Shown: piece by piece, positions 32,888 through 45,400 of the stretch
How positions within the stretch are numbered: position 1 is the first letter of the stretch
Layout: each line of letters opens with the position of its first letter
Source of the DNA: Megascapheus bottae
Lineage: Eukaryota > Chordata > Mammalia > Rodentia > Geomyidae
Direction of reading: 5' to 3'
NCBI GenBank assembly: GCA_024803745.1
Contig: JANJXV010000014.1
Location: 4,419,001-4,483,000 of the forward strand
DNA length: 64,000 nt
Notes under the pieces: generated by a model
Seen by the model: only the letters and a program-made list of their open reading frames with translations
What the model was told of the DNA's origin: nothing
Database searches by the model: none
Translations under genes and position numbers: made by a program

Positions 32888-33128
32888 AATTGCTAAGCAA
32901 AACAGAAAAAATAATGGAAAAAAAGCCTTCTCAAGGGTCTGTCCTCAAGAGCCATCTTGTAGGTTTTTTGTTATTTGTTTTGTGAGAAGGATGAACTACT
33001 GTGGGCCAAAGTCATCGTCCAGTGGTTTTAAGAGGTATGACATAGTAAATGTTTCTCAGACTCCTGTGTTGAAAAGGCAGCAGTGTTCAAAGAGGTCAAA
33101 CTTTTAGGAAGATGTTTGCAGTCTGAAG
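32888..33128. other. Intergenic segment between two retroelements
   Basis: Unassigned sequence with an open stretch of low-complexity codons; not called a gene. Confidence 0.5.
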
Positions 33129-33141
33129 GCTTTAACCTCTT

Positions 33142-33606
33142 TTTTTTTTTAGTGCATTGATTTTTTTGTTGTGATTAATAGAAGGGTTACATTATATTCA
33201 CCAGATAGAAGGTGCATTACTTCACAAACATTGATACCCTTTCTCATGACCTGGTCCCCATTTCCCTCCCACCCTCCCCCTGCTTATCTTGATTTCCGCC
33301 CTTCCCTATCCAATTTCAAATAACCAATTAAGCACATATAAAATATAACAGATAACAAGGTGAAATATTGTAACAATATGAGATAACCAAGGGATGGCAA
33401 AAGGGATGAGATATAACATAGTACATTAAGGGTAACAGTCACTCATTATATGGCTTTTGTTTCCTTCTCCTGGAGGGCCTTACATTTAGTGTCATACTAT
33501 TTGGCCTAATGTCTCTACATTTTGTTCTATTGTAAATCTCAGCTAGGAGAGCCCAAGGTTTCTACTGATTATGACAAATGAGGGAGACTATTGGGCCTAT
33601 TTCCTT
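33142..33606 (-). mobile_element. Short 5'-truncated LINE-1
   Basis: The LINE-1 3' UTR of the young family on the minus strand. A 13-bp duplication, GCTTTAACCTCTT, flanks it at 33129-33141 and 33607-33619. Two T-runs at the left end (33142-33150 and 33162-33168) are separated by about ten other bases. Confidence 0.9.
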
Positions 33607-33677
33607 GCTTTAACCTCTTATAAATACATTAATCCATGGATAGAGTATCCTAGTGTAATGATTTGGAGAGGAAGGAC

Positions 33678-33951
33678 TTTTTTTTTAGGGGCTTGAACTT
33701 GGCCTGGGCGCTGTCCCTGAGCTCTTCAGCTCAAGGCTACTGACTTATCCCCTGGGCCTGGGCATTGTCACTGAGCTCTTCAGCCCAAGGCTTCCACCCT
33801 ACCCTTGAGCCAAAGCCTACTTCCAGTTTTCTAGAGATTAATTGGAGATAAGAGTCTCAGGTCCTTTTATGCCTGGCCTGGCTTTGAACCTTGATCATCA
33901 GATCTCAGCCTCCTGCTTAGCTAGGATTAAAGATGTGAGCCACCACGCCCG
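33678..33951 (-). mobile_element. B1/ID dimer SINE with a 54-bp tandem duplication
   Basis: On the plus strand the complement of the ID half occurs twice in tandem, 33701-33754 and 33755-33808 (each starts GGCCTGGGC and contains GAGCTCTTCAG), followed by the complement of the B1 half (CTCAGCCTCCTGCTTAGCTA, GTGAGCCACCACGCCCGG). Flanks share GAGAGG and GGACTTT. Confidence 0.85.
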
Positions 33952-34830
33952 GTGAGAGGGACTTTGTCCTACAACTCACCCTGTTCTGTCTCTGGTTCCT
34001 GGCTGCTAAGAAGTGAGCCTCCTTCCACTACATGCTGCTGCCACCATGATGTCAAAGGCAATAGGGTCAACCAGGTACTAACATCACAAGACAAAAATGT
34101 TCCCTGGTATATTTGATATGCCTCCTTTGTTATATTGATGGAAAGATGGTCAGTGCAATAGGTAAGTCCAAGGCCGTGAGTTTTAATTTTACTGTGTCCC
34201 AGGGCTTGTTAAAACACCAGCTGGTAAGCTCTTTCCACAGAGTTTCTGGTTTCATTGGTATGGTAAGTCTAAAAGTTTGCATATCTAAGAAGTTGCCAGA
34301 TGATTATGAGACAGGCTAGGACATTTTCAAAACCACGATGTAGGACAATATATGAAAACAAGTCAGCCCGCAGGTGACAGACAAACATGGAAGGGAATGA
34401 TGTAACTGCCAGTTTTCAATTCAAATGCCAGTGTGCGTCTCTTCTCAACATGGGAGAAATGAATCCTCTATCCTCAATACTGCTACATCAATAAACAAAC
34501 CCTAATCGGTGTGTGTGATCCACGTGGTGGTTAATGTGTGCAGGTAACAATTCAGCCCCAGTGGAATTGATCAACTGCTCAGGACCTACATACTTATATT
34601 TGATCTGTCTTCGAGGTCTAAAGGAGATTCTGGGCTAGATGCTATCCAAGATGCCTTCTAATACTTGGACAGAAGTTCTCAGCCTTTCTTTGCTCTATAT
34701 AGATGCCTCCCTCCCCTAACTAATGGACCAGCACAAGAAGTCAGTTCATTTAACACACATAGAGTTTAATGACCACTAATTAAAATACTTAGTGACATCT
34801 GCTGCTTTAGGTACCAGCCTTTCTGTTCCT
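33952..34830. other. Intergenic stretch, nothing recognised
   Basis: Unique-looking sequence without a supported gene or repeat. Confidence 0.5.
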
Positions 34831-35055
34831 CAAAGATGCAATTCCCTCAGCCATTGCTTGTGTTTCTTTTGGGAGCCTTTCCTGACCTTCACCCCAGACA
34901 TTTCCTTAGGAATATTGCCCCTCCAATCCCACTCCAAAGAAAAAGAATGCAAAGTTTACTCACATCTGTCTATTCTGCTAGATTGCAGTACCTAGAAGGC
35001 AGGCACTATCTACCACTAGAGCATTCGAATGCAGCCAATGCCTGACATAAGATCT
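34831..35055 (+). repeat. Old L2-type LINE 3' end (probable)
   Basis: TTGGGAGCCTTTCCTGACCT, TTGCAGTACCTAGAAGGCAG and CCAATGCCTGACATAAG have the order and wording of the ancient mammalian L2 3' end. It is strongly diverged. Confidence 0.5.
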
Positions 35056-37439
35056 CTGCACAGCACGCCCCTGGATCTCACTAGGTTGCCCAAGTGATAA
35101 GCTGCACAGAACAGAATACATTCCCCAGGAGGAGTATGACTTCCTTCTTGTAATGAAAGGAAGTACAATGCCCTGAGGTCCAAAGTAGGCCTCTAAGTGG
35201 AGCTACTCTCACATTCCCGTTAGAAAATCCTTCTGTATAGTACCTGGCTCTACCTTGTCTTTCATGGTACCATGGTGAGAAAGTCAAGGGGCTGGGATGG
35301 AGATAGTATTTTTTTTCCTGTCTCAGGCTTATAACTGTCTTTGAGAAAACCTGTACCTGAACTATTCCTGTGTGAGGTGGAATTTTTCCTGATCTCTATT
35401 CAGGCAGATGGCAACTCTAAAGGTGCCCTGCCTGCATGATGAATATTCATTAATATTCATAGATGCAAGATGATTCTTGAGGCTGACAGGCTGGCTGTAG
35501 GATATATTGATGAGTTATATTTCCACCAACAGTTCTGGTATCTCTCAACTCAGCTTGTGTCTACAGCTGTTTCTTCCACACCTCCATGGGATATTATTTC
35601 CCTAGGTGCATCAAATTTCCTCATTTCCAAACTGTTTTCTTCATCTCCTCTACAAGGCCAACCCTCAAGCAAGTCTTAAATCATCCTTACTATTTCTTTT
35701 CTTGAACATCATATTAAGTAGTCAGAGTCCCTGTCTTCAAAACACAGCTGCAGTCTGACCCCTGCCTCTCAGGGCTTGTTTTGGTTGTGGGTTCCTGTAT
35801 AATTTCTTCTCAAATGACTGTGCTAAAATCTGGCCACTATTTTGTGGCCACAGCCATCCAACTGCTTTCCATTTCAAAATTAAATCTAAAGCCCCTCCCA
35901 TAAGCATTCACAGTATGATTCCTTCTGTAATGTCCTTTCTGTTCCCAATCTTTTTCCATTCCTGTGCCAGCTACATGAGTCTCCTTTCTATTCTCCATAA
36001 ACAGCAGCCTCAAATCTGAGGCCTTCTCACATCTCACTTTGTCAGCCTACAACTCTCAGCTTGAGATCTGATGGCCAATGCCCTCAATTCCTTCCCTGGA
36101 AGGCCTTCTGCAACAGCTCTGGAAAAATTGAATTATGAGAAGGTCTCATATTGCTCCCTATTGAATTTTCTCCATAAAAGCTGTCCTTGAGAAAGTTTGG
36201 TTCATGAAGGATAGTATTATAACTAGGGTTTTTGGTATATTGATTTTGTTTTTGATTTGGGGGACTTTTGGGGTTTTTTTTGTTGTTGTTTTTGGTGGTA
36301 CGGGGGGAGGAGGGTTGAACTAAAGGCCTCATGTATATCAAACAGGTGTTCTACCCACCATTTGAGCCACATGTCTCATCCTCCATTTATTTTGAACAGC
36401 TAAGATTTCTCATATATATAAATATATCTGGCATTTTGTCCTTGGGAGAGTTGTGAAGATTACTTTTTAATGACCATTAAAATTTTGTGTAAGACAGTAA
36501 TTGGGCAAACATTTTCTATAGCAAAAATAAAACCTGTAGAAAACTGGACCTGTGAAACAGTTAACAAAGATTATGCCTGGAGATTAATAATTCTCTTGTT
36601 ATTAATCACTATCCAGAGATGAATATCATTTTATTGACCATGAGTCTATATCAAAATTACTCCAAAATATTCAAAATATATATCTTTTCTTCCCTTGTAC
36701 CACTTCTGGTTGACTACAGTAGAATTAATATTCATCATCTTCATGTCCACTGTTCTATCACAAACGATAACTGTGAATTAAATTACAAGCCGTTTTATGA
36801 CTATTTTTCAGTGAATGAGTAAAGAAAAAATTATTTAATCTAACTTAAAGTTGCACATTAGCACACAGCTAAACAGAAAGCAATTCTACTTAAAGATATG
36901 ATATCATATGGTTCTGGCTTCACAAAATTGATTTCATTTATAAAGTTGAACAAGTGAGCTTATTAAAGTGACTAATGAGGTCTCTATAGTATTTTTGTAA
37001 ACTGAAGCAAATTAGGTCATCTAAATTGTTCTGTATCTTCCTAGCATTTTAAGATGCAAAACAGTGAATTAGTACAGATAATCATCTTTTCTCAGGGGAT
37101 ATTAGTTTACCAGGCTCCTGGATCCATTCAAAAGCTAGAATTTTATAGGATACTTCTTTTTAAACTGTTAAAAGAAAATTAATACTCAAAAGAAATTTAG
37201 GATAGCTAATGAAAGTTATTTTTGTTTCTAATCCCATTTTTTTTCTTTTTTGGCTTTTCAATTCTATCTTAAAATTAGTCTCACAAGATATCATATTGTA
37301 ACTCAATATCACTGAATAATACAGTTGGGAATTGTCCAATAATTCTAGTAGGTAACCCTAAGAGTCAAATTTCTTGTCATTGTTTTGATAGTGGCACTTA
37401 CTAATGTAAAAAAGAATAAATACATAAGACCTTTTTTAA
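35056..37439. other. Intergenic stretch with old repeats
   Basis: The stretch 35740-36130 resembles decayed L2-type sequence (CAGCCTACAACTCTCAGC, GAAGGCCTTCTGCAACAGCT). A tRNA-like SINE fragment on the minus strand lies at 36281-36385. The rest is AT-rich with no gene recognised. Confidence 0.45.
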
Positions 37440-37540
37440 GGGCTAGGATGTATCTCAGTGGTAGAGCATTTGCCTGTAACAAGGGCAAAGTCCTGGGCTC
37501 AATACCCAGTGCAAAACAAAACAAAACAAAAGAAAAAGAA
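37440..37540 (+). mobile_element. Monomeric ID SINE
   Basis: GGGCTAGGATGTATCTCAGT, GGTAGAGCATTTGCCTG and CCTGGGCTCAATACCCAGTG match the classic rodent ID element derived from tRNA-Ala/BC1, followed by an A/C-rich tail. Confidence 0.85.
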
Positions 37541-38807
37541 AAAAACACTTTTCTTAAAAAGCCAAGAGAAGATTTACCATTTTACTTTGAAGATAGAGAA
37601 GCAAATTAAAGGTAGGTTAAAAGGTCTGTCAGACTGTATGCTTAAGTCTATTATCTCACAAGATAAATATGTCTTTTGTATCAGGTCCTCTTACCAAGGG
37701 AAGAAAAAATGGGCTCTACTTAGCAAGTAATTGCTCTTCATTTTACCTAGAGCCAATAAAGATAGAAATGAATGGAAAACAACTATAAAAAAGAAAAAAA
37801 GAAAAAGGAAACATCAGCTAATCAGCTGAGAAATAAAAAAGATTGATTCATTCTTTATGTACCCAGCTGAATAAGCCATTTCAGACAAGGCTTATCTCTT
37901 GTTTGTTTTGCCCAAGTGGCTGCAGAATCTACTTTATCAGGACACAGTCAAGGAACACAAGCAGATCACAATGGCACCAAAACTCATAGTTTTATAGGAG
38001 GAAAGTTTTAAATTGGCAATAAATAAACTGTGAAGTAACTTGTGACTGAAAATGAAAAACTCTCCACAGAGACACACAAATACTGCAGGGGCAGATGGAC
38101 AAAGATTGGCAATTGTCTCTTTATCGCTTCACATGCTACCCACTGCCCTATACTTCAGCAGCAGTCTCCCAGGACACACACCTCTTTGTAATGCAATCTC
38201 TCCAGTTAGTATGAACTTCTGGAGGTAGAGATCACACAAGTAATCAGTGGACCAACATAGTAAGTCAAAAAAGAGCAAGAACAAAGTTCCTTTTACAGTG
38301 GGCTGACAGAGGTGTGTGGCAGAGTAATTTTCATGTTGTATATATTAACGAAGCTATCTGGCTTCAGGGCAAAGTTTAGAGGAATAAGATTGGCTGCTAC
38401 TGACTAGTTAATTCACTTCTAAAGTTCATCATTGACTGCAGTCATGCCAAAAAAGTATTTAAAGAAAGCAAAAATATGACCTATCTTTATGCAAAGTTAA
38501 CAGACAGATACTTCCCCAAATCAGAGGACTCAGGTTTTGTTGTCCTGTTATGCTGAATTCAAAGACAGGAAAACATGAATGAAATATTGCCTATTTTTAT
38601 AAAGGAGGATATAAGAAAACCCCACAATAATCATTCTGTATGCTACACAGCATTAAAAAGGTACATACAATGGAAATACTTTAATCTCTTTCAGGATATA
38701 AAATAACTAGAATTAGAACATGCTAAAAAACTGCACTACAGTTCCAAGAATTCTGCCTGCCAGGTTAAAAAAGTACATATATATCAAAATGCAGTCACAC
38801 AAGCTGA
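37541..38807. other. Intergenic stretch downstream of VPS50
   Basis: AT-rich, unique-looking sequence. I recognise nothing in it. The 3' end of VPS50 is placed near its right edge. Confidence 0.5.
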
Positions 38808-39356
38808 TTATTTTACAGTATTACATTTATTAAATTTCATCATTTATGATCACTTCATTATAACCAAATTAGCTCTGACGTAAATTTTGTCAGTTAAAAA
38901 CATAACATACTGATTTTTCAACTATTTTACTTGCATGTACTTTTAAATTCTCATGCAGTGCTCATAATTAGGAAATACTGTACATCAAGCCTTTCATATT
39001 ATGCTTAGTAAGAACCAAATTCCGAGCATAAAAAAAAAATGCCAACATAAAGTCACTCTCCAAAAACTGCTCAAAGATACATTAGCCACTGTTCTAATGA
39101 TATATTCACAAGGCAATAATATCATTTTAGGAAGGAATCACAAAAAATGAGACCAAAAGTTGAAGGGAAGAGGCTGGAGCATGTAAAAATCATTGAGAAT
39201 ACCACATACATTTCAGTGTTTTCCACCTTCCAGTTTCAAGGAATGTACGCAAAATTGTTCTTAAGCAGGCAATTATCAGGAGAACAAGGAAACTGCTTTT
39301 TATGCCATACATTTTGAGAAAAGGCAAATGCCAGTGAGGAAAAAGAGATGTGTTCA
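38808..39356 (-). other. VPS50: VPS50 3' untranslated region (estimated)
   Basis: It runs from the base after the stop codon to about 20 bases past an AATAAA on the minus strand (complement of 38826-38831). T/G-rich sequence follows on that strand. The end is an estimate; other signals could be used. Confidence 0.45.
38826..38831 (-). promoter_or_regulatory. VPS50: Candidate poly(A) signal of VPS50
   Basis: AATAAA on the minus strand, about 525 bases after the stop codon, followed by a T/G-rich stretch (TTGTGTGACTGC). Confidence 0.45.
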
Positions 39357-39476
39357 TTATCTTTTAGGTCTGTCTATATCATCTATAGCTGCCAGAAGTT
39401 TTTGTCTTGCTTTCTTGTTGATATGGGATCCCAAGCAAACATTCACCAGATTGGTCAACTGCTTCGTTGAATATTC
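39357..39476 (-). CDS. VPS50: VPS50 last coding exon
   Basis: 120 bp including TAA at 39359-39357 on the minus strand. It reads [20 protein letters not shown] then [19 protein letters not shown]. Acceptor TTTATACAG. Confidence 0.96.
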   Translation of the reverse strand, partial: EYSTKQLTNLVNVCLGSHINKKARQKLLAAIDDIDRPKR

Positions 39477-42400
39477 CTGTATAAAGAAAGAAGATGCAAA
39501 TTCAGAACACAAGGGAATGAATGTGTGTAGTCAATGACAGGAAAGACTAGGATAGTTCTGTGCCAGCAGATACTTATGAACATTAAAAGCCAGGGAGAAA
39601 CAGCACAAATTACATTTGAGGCACAGAGACAACTTGCTGACTGAGCTGTAAAAACAAGGAGTGAAAAATGCTATGTAGTATATACACATTTCAAACAGGA
39701 AGCAACTGAACCTGGCAAATAGAACAAGCCTATGGGTTTTTAAAAAATTTTTAGTTTTTGCCAGTTGTGGGGCTTGAACTCAGGGCCTGAGCATTGTCCT
39801 TGGACTTTTCTCAGGGCTAGAGCTCTACTACTTGAGCCACAGCATCACTTCCAGTTTTTTTCTATGTATGTGGTACCGAAGAATCCAACCCGGGTCTTTG
39901 TGCATGCTAGGCAAACAATCTACCACTAGGCCAAACTCCCGGCCAAGCCTATGGTTTATATCTGCTGAAAGGTCATACATGTTATTTGTTTCTGTGGTAA
40001 GTTCTTAAAATAAACTGTTAATTCAAAAATTTCAAGTATAGGGCCAGGACCAATCTGAGCACTCAGGATCTATGGCAGTCTGGGCTCAAACTCCCCTGCT
40101 ATAGATCCTGAGTGCTTAGATTGGTGATGATTTTAATACCTCCCATGCTTTCATTTACTCCATCTATCTATCTGTGTTTTTCTTTTCATTTTATTTTTTA
40201 TTATCAGAGGTAATGTATAAACGATTTACAGTTAATTTGCCAGATTCTATCTATGTATTTATCTAATCTATCAGACAAACAATATAAAAGTCATACAGAA
40301 AAACTCCCATATTAAGCATGCTTAAGTGATATACCATTAAGTTAAACTGTTAATCTGTCCTAAGTAACTTACAGTATTTTTCTCACAAACAAGAAGATAA
40401 ATAATCAAATCTATTTTAAAGGTAAAATCTGCCAGGCACCAGTGGCTCACACCTGTAATCCTACCTACTCGGGAGGCTGAAATCTGAGGATTGCTATTCA
40501 AAGCCAGCCCAAGCATAAAAGACCAGAAATCCTGAAGTGGTGCTGTGGCTCAGTAGTAGAGCACTAGCCCTGAGCTAAAGAGTTTAGGGACAGTGCCCAA
40601 GCCCAGAGTTCAAGTTTCACAAGCATTAACAACAGCCAAAAAAAAAAAAAAAAAAAAGAAAGAAAGAAAGAAAGAAGAAAAAAAGGTAAAATCTAATTTA
40701 GGATACAAGTTTAGTTATTTACAGATTGTTACCAATTATCATTACTATATCCCAGTATATTTAAGCTGTAATATTTCACACCATGAAGTACAAAACGCTA
40801 GTAGTATAAAAGACTACAGCTCATGAATTGGTTCAATCTTCCTAGATTTAATTTCATCTTTATGCTAATCAACAGATTTGGGAAAACCAATAATGTGCTC
40901 ACTTTGGATATGTTTCCAGTTATTATTTCTAACAGTTCAAAAGTATACAGATGGATTTGTTTAGACAAAGAGAACTATATAGACACAATGTGAATATAAT
41001 TTTAAAAAACTGAACTGACCTAAATAGTTCGTGTTTAAAAAGCTGATGTTTTTACATTTCATTCTCTTAATTGAGAATTATGTAATATACCAGACAAGAT
41101 CAGCACAAAGAGAAGGAATGAAAACTTAATTATTTCCAGCTCTCACCCTGTGCTCTTTGATCCAGCGTTCCATGTCATTCTCTGTTAGGTAGTATGCCTT
41201 GATGTAGGTTTCTACAAACTCTTTATCAGGAATGGGTCGAATATCAGTCAGTTTCTCAAGTTTCATTAAAAACTGTTGGAAATCCAATTGCATTAAGGCC
41301 CGACCTTCATTACTGCACTTTTTGACGTTGGCATACCTAAGATATATAATAGCAAAACAGCACAGATGATGGCCTGATTAGGAAAAGAAACCTTTAGGTA
41401 CCTGAACTTTTCTTTAAACCACATTTGAGTAGATGGTCAAAAAAAAAAAAAAAAGAGAGAGAGAAAGCACTCAGGAAAAAGAGCCCATGATCCTATGTCA
41501 CAAGAAATAGGTTGAAAGAAAAATTATTCTCTCTGGCTTTCAGTTTCCTCATTTGTAAAGCAGAAACTGAAGACTTCAAGGTTCTTTGTTCCTCTATGGA
41601 ATACAGAGCTCTTTGTATCCAATTAACACACCTATCTATCAGAAAGGTGAACTGTTATTTCAGTTAATCTGGCTTCCAAGAGATATCTATAAAACTAAGC
41701 TTTGAATATTCCAAAGTAATCCATTTTATGAAAACAATCACTACTGTAACCACTTGATGCAAAGGAAACCAATGAAATAATTCTCCCACTAACACTATAT
41801 ATTTTTTCCATGATAAAACAATTCCGATTTATTGTGACCTCTCACACTGTTGAAGTATTATGTGTCTTAAGATGAATTAGTAACCTGTATAAACATATTA
41901 ATTTTAACAGCACAACATTTTATTATTCCTAAGTCAGTATCCAGTTCCATCAATTAATCATATTGAACACAGAAAACTCAACCCAAAGAATGAGTTATTT
42001 CGCCTATGGAAAGTTGCAAGAGAATCACAGCTTATATTATTTATTGACCAAGCTTTCATTCATTTTCAATAAAGTGATTTATGCAGAAACCTAATATTTA
42101 TTGCTTACTTTTCTACTTCAAACAAATTTATTGAAAGTACTTTTCAGTCTGAGTTACTGAGTCAGCCATTTTACGACTTGTAGCATTGGTATTTACAATA
42201 CAGAGAGACAGGATGGTTGTCAGTTCATCCCCATAAAGTTGTCATTTTCTTATGCTTTACTTTTTTAGCAAGTAAGAACTAAGGAGAATGCATGTGAAAA
42301 AATTCACTTAATGTACAACTTGACAGTACTGTACAAGGTATCTGACATATCTGTTCACCTTATTGGGGCATTTTACTGATTTTTCTCTGTGCTCTCCATG

Positions 42401-45400
42401 TGGCAGAGTAAAAACATGGTCATTCAGCAAGTGGGAGAATTGCTAACAACTAACTGGTCTGTAAATTAGCACATGAAAAATGATACTGCTTACAGTAATT
42501 CAAATATGACAGAGGTAAGGCGAATATTGAAACTGGGATTATCAGAACTGACTTTACCAGTAGAAAATCAGAAGTCCATACGTCTTCTCTGAGTTTACAC
42601 TCAGTATGAACTTGGACAAGTTTTTCAACCCCTGTCAGTCTTGATTTTCTGAGGTTAAGCTATCTCAGTGAGAATATAAGAGAAAAATAGTTTCTGTCAA
42701 AGAGGTAAGGCATATGTTGGTGATGGGACCTAGGAAAACATTTGGTTCAGTGAATGACACATACTTAGTGCTCAAATGTTAGGAATCACTGTAATAAAAG
42801 TTTTACTTTAGTAATAATTATTAGCTTAGCTTTCAGTTAAGCTAATTATTCCTCAGTCATCTACTAGCTTGGTTGGTATCACCAGCAACAAAATAAAGCA
42901 CTGAGGTAGGCACAGTTTCTTCTCAAATAAGAGTCCAAACTTTTCTATTATCACCACCAATTCTCTCCATTTACTAGTGATAGCACAGGCTGTCAGCCAT
43001 ATGTTAAAGACTTACCCTTCTACAATTGTTCTATTAGCTAGTCGTATACAATGTTCCCACAGTATATTAGACACAGGCAAGGGTATCCGGACTCTCTTGG
43101 AAACTTCATTTAATTTCCTGTTAAACTGCTCAAATTCCTAAGAACACAAAAATGTAAGCAAGTATGAATGTCACTGTAATGCCATAGCCCTTCCCTCCTC
43201 AATAGTAAAAGAATACCTTCATCTGAAAAAAATGGTGTCATTAGTTGAACAGTATCAACTATGCCCAAACATGGCTTCATTGTACCATTTTGTAATTATC
43301 ATTATACACTAATATAGTCAAATGACTTAATTTGGCTTTAAAATGATTACTATATTACATTTACTATGATTGAGAATCCAGTCTTTAAATGGCATTTTAA
43401 GAAACTTTCAACTGAAAGTTTAATTCTCTGTAATCTGCTCTCTTTAGAGAGAGTAAGACTGATAAGTTACTTTCTTTCCTAACATTATTTGAAAGTGAAT
43501 AATTATGTACCAAACTATTTGAAAGACATGGCACAAGTGTAAAAATTTAATACAAAAGAAAAAAACTCCACAAAGTACTATTATTTACAGAAAAATTGAG
43601 TTCTTTTATTGGCTATTAATTTCTATTACATACCATTATTGGTACTAAAAATAAAAATATATGTTGCTAATTTAGAAACTTCAAACATTATATGAAAGCA
43701 AGACATAGTACTGTACCTTTCCACATACGATCTGTCTAGATCCTTTCACCATGTAAACATGGCTATTATTTATAGGAACAAGTGCCACTACCCTTCCTTT
43801 ACAATATATCCCAACAAATTTAAGAAAACTTAAAATGATGTTCTAAGTCTTTAGTGTCCTGAATAGAAAAGTGACACAATGTCTAACAAGTCAGGGCTGA
43901 TGGATGCTCTAATGTTCTAATAACATGCAAAGGAGAACAACCCAAGCTGATTGTCCCATCAAGCGTAAGAATAATTGTTACTCTTCATTCTTTGTTAATT
44001 CTTAAATCACAATTTTTCTTGCGGATTTATTTTTAACAGTTCGTTGCTTTTAATTAATTTTTTTAAAAGAAAGAAGTAGATCCTCAATTCATTAAGTGCA
44101 TTTTCTGTTTCCGTTCATGGATCTAAAAGAGCAGTAGTATTTGACAAGGGATTTATTTGTGTGTTCATGACAATAAACTTTTGAATTTCAAGAGTCAGTA
44201 ATCAAGTCAATATTTCAAGAGTCAATAGTTCAATAATTTCATTAATAGCTTATTTTAAAGATAAAGCTATATGCTTATGGTATGAACTGACATTCTACTT
44301 AACTGCTAAATTCAGTGTTTAAGGACGGCAGTCATTAAATGATAATGAAACCATTTCGCTATACTTATAATTTTCTCATGGAAGCAAAAGTGAAAAGGCA
44401 ATCCAAAGATCAGAAGTTACAAGTGATAATTAACCTTTAGCCTTAAAGGCTTTAGACTGCTTAAAACTGGATTTTAAGTGACTAAACCCTGGTTCTTATT
44501 GATAATTATGCTTCTTGGAATCAGGAATAACTGAAGCAAGTAACTCACCCCAGTGTGCATGTGTTAGTCTTTTTTATTGATTTATTTTGCATTCCTGAGT
44601 TTTGAACTCAAGGACTTGCTTGGAGCTCTAAAACAGAGCTGCCTGATTATCTCTTAATGGTTTTAAGGTAGTATCTTACTTTGAGCTGCTATCCACCAAC
44701 ATAAGCCTTCTCTTCATAGCTTTGATAATAAACAGGGTTGGATCACCACATCCAGATTGTGGGAAAACCAACTCCCTTGGACTAGAACTTCTACTCTTCT
44801 GATTTCACCTATCTTAGAATAACAGATGAATGCCGCAGAACCCACCTGTGGACTGATAAAGGGTCTTGCAAAGTTTTCTACCTGGGTTGAACTAAAATCT
44901 TCTAGATATCAGACTCTCATAAAGTTAGGGCCACAGAAACTAGGACCAGCAGAAACTATTCCTGCATCTTGATGCAAAGCGTACCTGCATATGATATGGT
45001 CTGAATGCTTGTTTCCCCCTAAATTCACATAAAGAAATCCTAGTTCCAATGGTGAAGGCATTGAAAGTGAGGCTTTTATAAGGTAATGACCCAGGAGTGC
45101 CTTTAAAAAAACAAGTTGTGGAGCTGGGTGTGGTGGCTCATGCCTGTAATCCTAGCTACTCAGGCTGAGATTTGAGGATCAAGGTTCAAAGCCAGCTCGG
45201 GCACAAAAGGACCTGAGACTCTTATCTCCAATTAACCTCTAGAAAACGGGAAGTGGGGCTTGGCTCAAATGCAGGGCGATAGCCTGAGCTGAAGAGCTCA
45301 GGGAAAATGCCCGCCCATGCCCAGAGTTCAAGCCCACGGCCAACAAAAAAAAAAAATTAAAATAAAAAACAAGTTGTGCCTTTTTATGATATGAGCGTGC

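Larger units (their letters stand above)
39477..41146 (-). other. Last VPS50 intron
   Basis: It contains a minus-strand ID dimer SINE (39736-39944), a strong inverted repeat (40049-40125), a B1/ID SINE (40431-40681) and a piece like an older LINE-1 3' UTR near 40190-40250. The rest is unassigned. Confidence 0.7.

Noticed and set aside
42810..42855. Small inverted repeat ATTAGCTTA / TAAGCTAAT
   Set aside because: Nine base pairs in AT-rich sequence is within what chance allows.
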